The translations under genes were made by a program, and so were the position numbers. Shown here in pieces: positions 44,853 to 46,900 of a stretch of 46,900 bases of DNA. The DNA is from Ferruginibacter sp. Its GTDB lineage: Bacteria > Bacteroidota > Bacteroidia > Chitinophagales > Chitinophagaceae. The notes under the pieces are model-generated. The model was not told the origin of the DNA and did not search any database. It saw only the letters and a program-made list of their open reading frames with translations. Each line of letters begins with the position of its first letter. Position 1 is the first letter of the stretch. The DNA lies in contig NZ_JACMOO010000131.1 of assembly GCF_014377975.1 (NCBI RefSeq), positions 1 through 46,900 of the forward strand, in the 5' to 3' direction.

Positions 44853-46301
44853 CTAATTTGTTTTTAATTTTTCTTCGGGTACAGTTCTGATAGTTGTATT
44901 TCCACCTCCATCCAAAGTAAGGTTTACTGGTTGGTTTATTTTCCAGGCGCCCTTTGTAAAATCAGGCACATCCATACTCCTGCTGCGGTTAGCTACTGAT
45001 TGCTCACTTAAAGGAGCAATGGAACTCCACAAAGCAGCATCGTATACATCCTGGTCAAGTGCCAAACCATTGCGCAGGTTATCAATTAACCGCCAGTCCA
45101 TAATAAAATCCATACCGCCATGGCCACCTACATTTTTTGCAATAGCACCAATATGTTTTACAATCGGTAAGGTATATTTTTCTTCAAGCGCTTTATATTC
45201 GGCTTCTTTTATCCAGTCTTCGCCAAAAGAAATTCTTTGCGGTTCCGGCCATTTATTTGCCATCCCTTTTGTACCATTGATTGTATGAATTCTTGAATAG
45301 GGCCTGGGTGTGCTTACGTCATGTTGTACCATAATGGTTTTACCTTTTACCGTTTTAATCACTGTAGTATTCATATCACCCCGGTACTGCTTATCTTTAA
45401 ATTCGTTGTAAAAGCTATCAGTGGCTGCACGTTCCTTTGCCATAGCACCCATTATAAAATCGTTACCCGACATGGATACCAAATAGTCCATCTGATCGCC
45501 CCGGTTAATGTTAAGGCATTGCGCCACAGGCCCCAGCCCATGCGTAGGATATAAGTTACCGTTGCGGCTTGCGTTTTCTTTCAGGCGCCACATTTCTGCG
45601 TAGCCATTTTTATCAAAATTAAGGCTCCTTAAATCGTGCAGGTAAGCGCCTTCTGCATGCACCAGTTCGCCAAACATACCGTTGCGGGCCATGTTTAAAG
45701 TAAGCAATTCAAAAAAATCGTAACAGCAATTTTCAAGCATTACACAATGCTTTTTTGTTTTTTCGGATGTTTCAACCAATTGCCAGCACTCCTCTATCGT
45801 TTGTGCAGCCGGCACCTCCGATGCGGCATGCTTACCATGTTGCATTGCATATACTGCAATGGGTGTGTGTAATTTCCAGGGCGTAGTAATATAAATCAGG
45901 TCCAGGTCGGTACGGTTACACATATCTTTCCAGGCTTCTTTGCTGCCGCTGTATTCGGTTGCCTTTGGCAGGTTCTTTTTTTGTAAAATATTCTGGGCTT
46001 TCGCTACCCTGTCCGGATACTGATCGCACAAAGCTTTTATTTCAACGCCTTCAATAAAGGAAAGCCTTTCAACCGCACCGGGCCCACGCATCCCTAATCC
46101 AACGATGCCCACTCTTACCGTATCTATTTTGGGAGCTGTGTAGCCGCACATATTAAATCCTGCATCTGACCTGTTATCTTTCTTTTTAAAAGAACGATCT
46201 TTTTCATCAACGGTTACAGTTGCAAAAGTGTTTAACCCTGTTACCAGCGCACCGGTACCTAATGTTACATTACGTAAAAATTTTCTTCTGTTAGATGACA
46301 T
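44853..46301 (-). CDS. GH109-like Gfo/Idh/MocA protein with Tat signal
   Basis: 482 aa. The twin-arginine signal is NRRKFLRNVTLGTGALVTGL. A Rossmann NAD-binding start follows (DTVRVGIVGLGMRGPGAVER), then ALCDQYPDRVAKAQ and the family's second domain with HDLRSLNFDKNGYAEMWRL and YPTHGLGPVAQCLNINRGDQ. This matches GH109 alpha-N-acetylgalactosaminidase-type enzymes, which cleave by an NAD-dependent redox mechanism. Export folded with its cofactor by Tat fits that mechanism. Substrates in the group are alpha-GalNAc glycans. A GH95-like gene lies upstream on the same strand, so a mucin- or glycan-degrading neighbourhood is plausible. Confidence 0.88.
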   Translation of the reverse strand: MSSNRRKFLRNVTLGTGALVTGLNTFATVTVDEKDRSFKKKDNRSDAGFNMCGYTAPKIDTVRVGIVGLGMRGPGAVERLSFIEGVEIKALCDQYPDRVAKAQNILQKKNLPKATEYSGSKEAWKDMCNRTDLDLIYITTPWKLHTPIAVYAMQHGKHAASEVPAAQTIEECWQLVETSEKTKKHCVMLENCCYDFFELLTLNMARNGMFGELVHAEGAYLHDLRSLNFDKNGYAEMWRLKENASRNGNLYPTHGLGPVAQCLNINRGDQMDYLVSMSGNDFIMGAMAKERAATDSFYNEFKDKQYRGDMNTTVIKTVKGKTIMVQHDVSTPRPYSRIHTINGTKGMANKWPEPQRISFGEDWIKEAEYKALEEKYTLPIVKHIGAIAKNVGGHGGMDFIMDWRLIDNLRNGLALDQDVYDAALWSSIAPLSEQSVANRSRSMDVPDFTKGAWKINQPVNLTLDGGGNTTIRTVPEEKLKTN

Positions 46302-46474
46302 CTTTAAAATATTATTGACGAAAAATTAATTGAATAACAATGAAAATTACCGTTTAAAAGCATTGCAGAACCAGGCAAACGATTGCATAACTTTTAATAT
46401 GAAATTACAACTTTTTACTGCGGGGATATACCGGGCAAATTACACCATTTTTAATTTTTATTTAAAATCAGTAA

Positions 46475-46900
46475 TTATTCAAATCCATTTTTAACCAGGA
46501 TGGTTTCAACCTTCGCCATTTTTACTTCCAGCACATTTCCATTTACCGAATATTTCTTTTTATTTCCATCAATATAAATGTTTTAAAGGGAAGCTTTAAA
46601 TACAGCACACCTCCGGCATCGGAAGTTATTTTTACCTCCATGATATTTCCATTTTCCTTTACTGCAGAAACCAAAAATGCCCCTTCTGCTCTCAAGGTTT
46701 GGAAAGATACATTTTTCCATTGGGCGGGAATTGCGGGAAAAATTTCGATGCAGCCATTGTTGCTTTGTATAAGCATTTCATGAATGCCCTGGGCAAAAGC
46801 AAAATTTCTTTCAAGGGTAAATGGTCGGTAAGTAAAGTTAGAATACTGGCTACCACGCTGATCTCCATTTAAATGAAAACTATTGGAAGAAACAAAATTA
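46475..46900 (-). CDS. GH95-like hydrolase, partial at window edge and frameshifted near the 3' end
   Basis: The reading frame enters from beyond 46900 and reads NGDQRGSQYSNFTYRPFTLE, then HEMLIQSNNGCIEIFPAIP and later GGVLYLKLPFKT. This is the C-terminal part of a GH95-type alpha-L-fucosidase-like protein (EMLxQS...LPAxPxxW). As written the frame closes at 46543 with IKRNIR. One frame over, from about 46588 the reading continues as IYIDGNKKKYSVNGNVLEVK and ends KNGFE at 46475. An extra A in the AAAA run near 46583-46592 would join them. The start of the gene is outside the window. Confidence 0.75.

Overview
This window reads as chromosome of a Bacteroidota bacterium, probably Chitinophagaceae-like. 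It is AT-rich. It carries TonB-dependent receptors, type IX secretion (T9SS) C-terminal sorting domains, an ECF sigma factor coupled to an outer-membrane barrel protein, and families largely seen in this phylum (DUF6580, DUF6799, DUF4266/DUF3570, ScyD/ScyE). Ribosome binding sites are weak, as usual for the phylum. I see no rRNA, convincing tRNA, CRISPR array, prophage or transposase. Housekeeping genes (glnS, xerD, yraN, trmH) are scattered among accessory genes.

Layout. 1-6.4 kb: glnS, a small membrane protein, a secreted protein, and a long T9SS surface protein that is split in two by an apparent one-base frameshift. 7.2-10.9 kb (+): a His-containing small exported protein, a TonB-dependent receptor and a HupE/UreJ permease, which look like a metal-uptake operon. 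11.3-14.3 kb (-): a ModE-like regulator followed by a second TonB-dependent receptor. A broken TRASH-like Cys-rich mini-gene lies between the two receptor loci. 14.4-17.0 kb (-): PAP2 phosphatase, GtrA flippase-like protein and a GT39/PMT-like glycosyltransferase form a tight lipid-linked sugar operon. 17.5-21.4 kb (+): SemiSWEET, an SDR and a GH63/MGH1-like glucosidase. 21.8-27.8 kb: BamA-like barrel, DUF6580, YraN, YkgJ, XerD, and an OmpA/PD40 protein.

28.0-30.9 kb (-): the most interesting operon, thioredoxin - ApbE flavin transferase - DUF4266 mini-lipoprotein - DUF3570 barrel, closed by a strong terminator. It is a candidate extracytoplasmic flavin/thiol redox system. 31.5-35.7 kb (+): a PI-PLC/AIM6-like phosphodiesterase, a GH20-like protein and a ScyD-like lipoprotein. 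36.0-38.2 kb (-): an ECF sigma factor overlapping a gene whose product appears to join an inner-membrane helix, a long linker and an outer-membrane barrel. 38.5-44 kb: small envelope proteins, a TrmH methyltransferase, a PH/SHOCT protein, and a shorter paralogue of the T9SS protein at 4-6 kb. 44.8-46.9 kb (-): a GH109-like Tat-exported oxidoreductase-fold protein, and the 3' end of a GH95-like gene that also looks frameshifted near its end.

Other non-coding structure: two copies of a MITE-like element (about 21404-21486 and 44553-44690), a perfect 15-bp inverted repeat (17330-17363), a 14-bp tandem repeat (26044-26085) and several clear intrinsic terminators.
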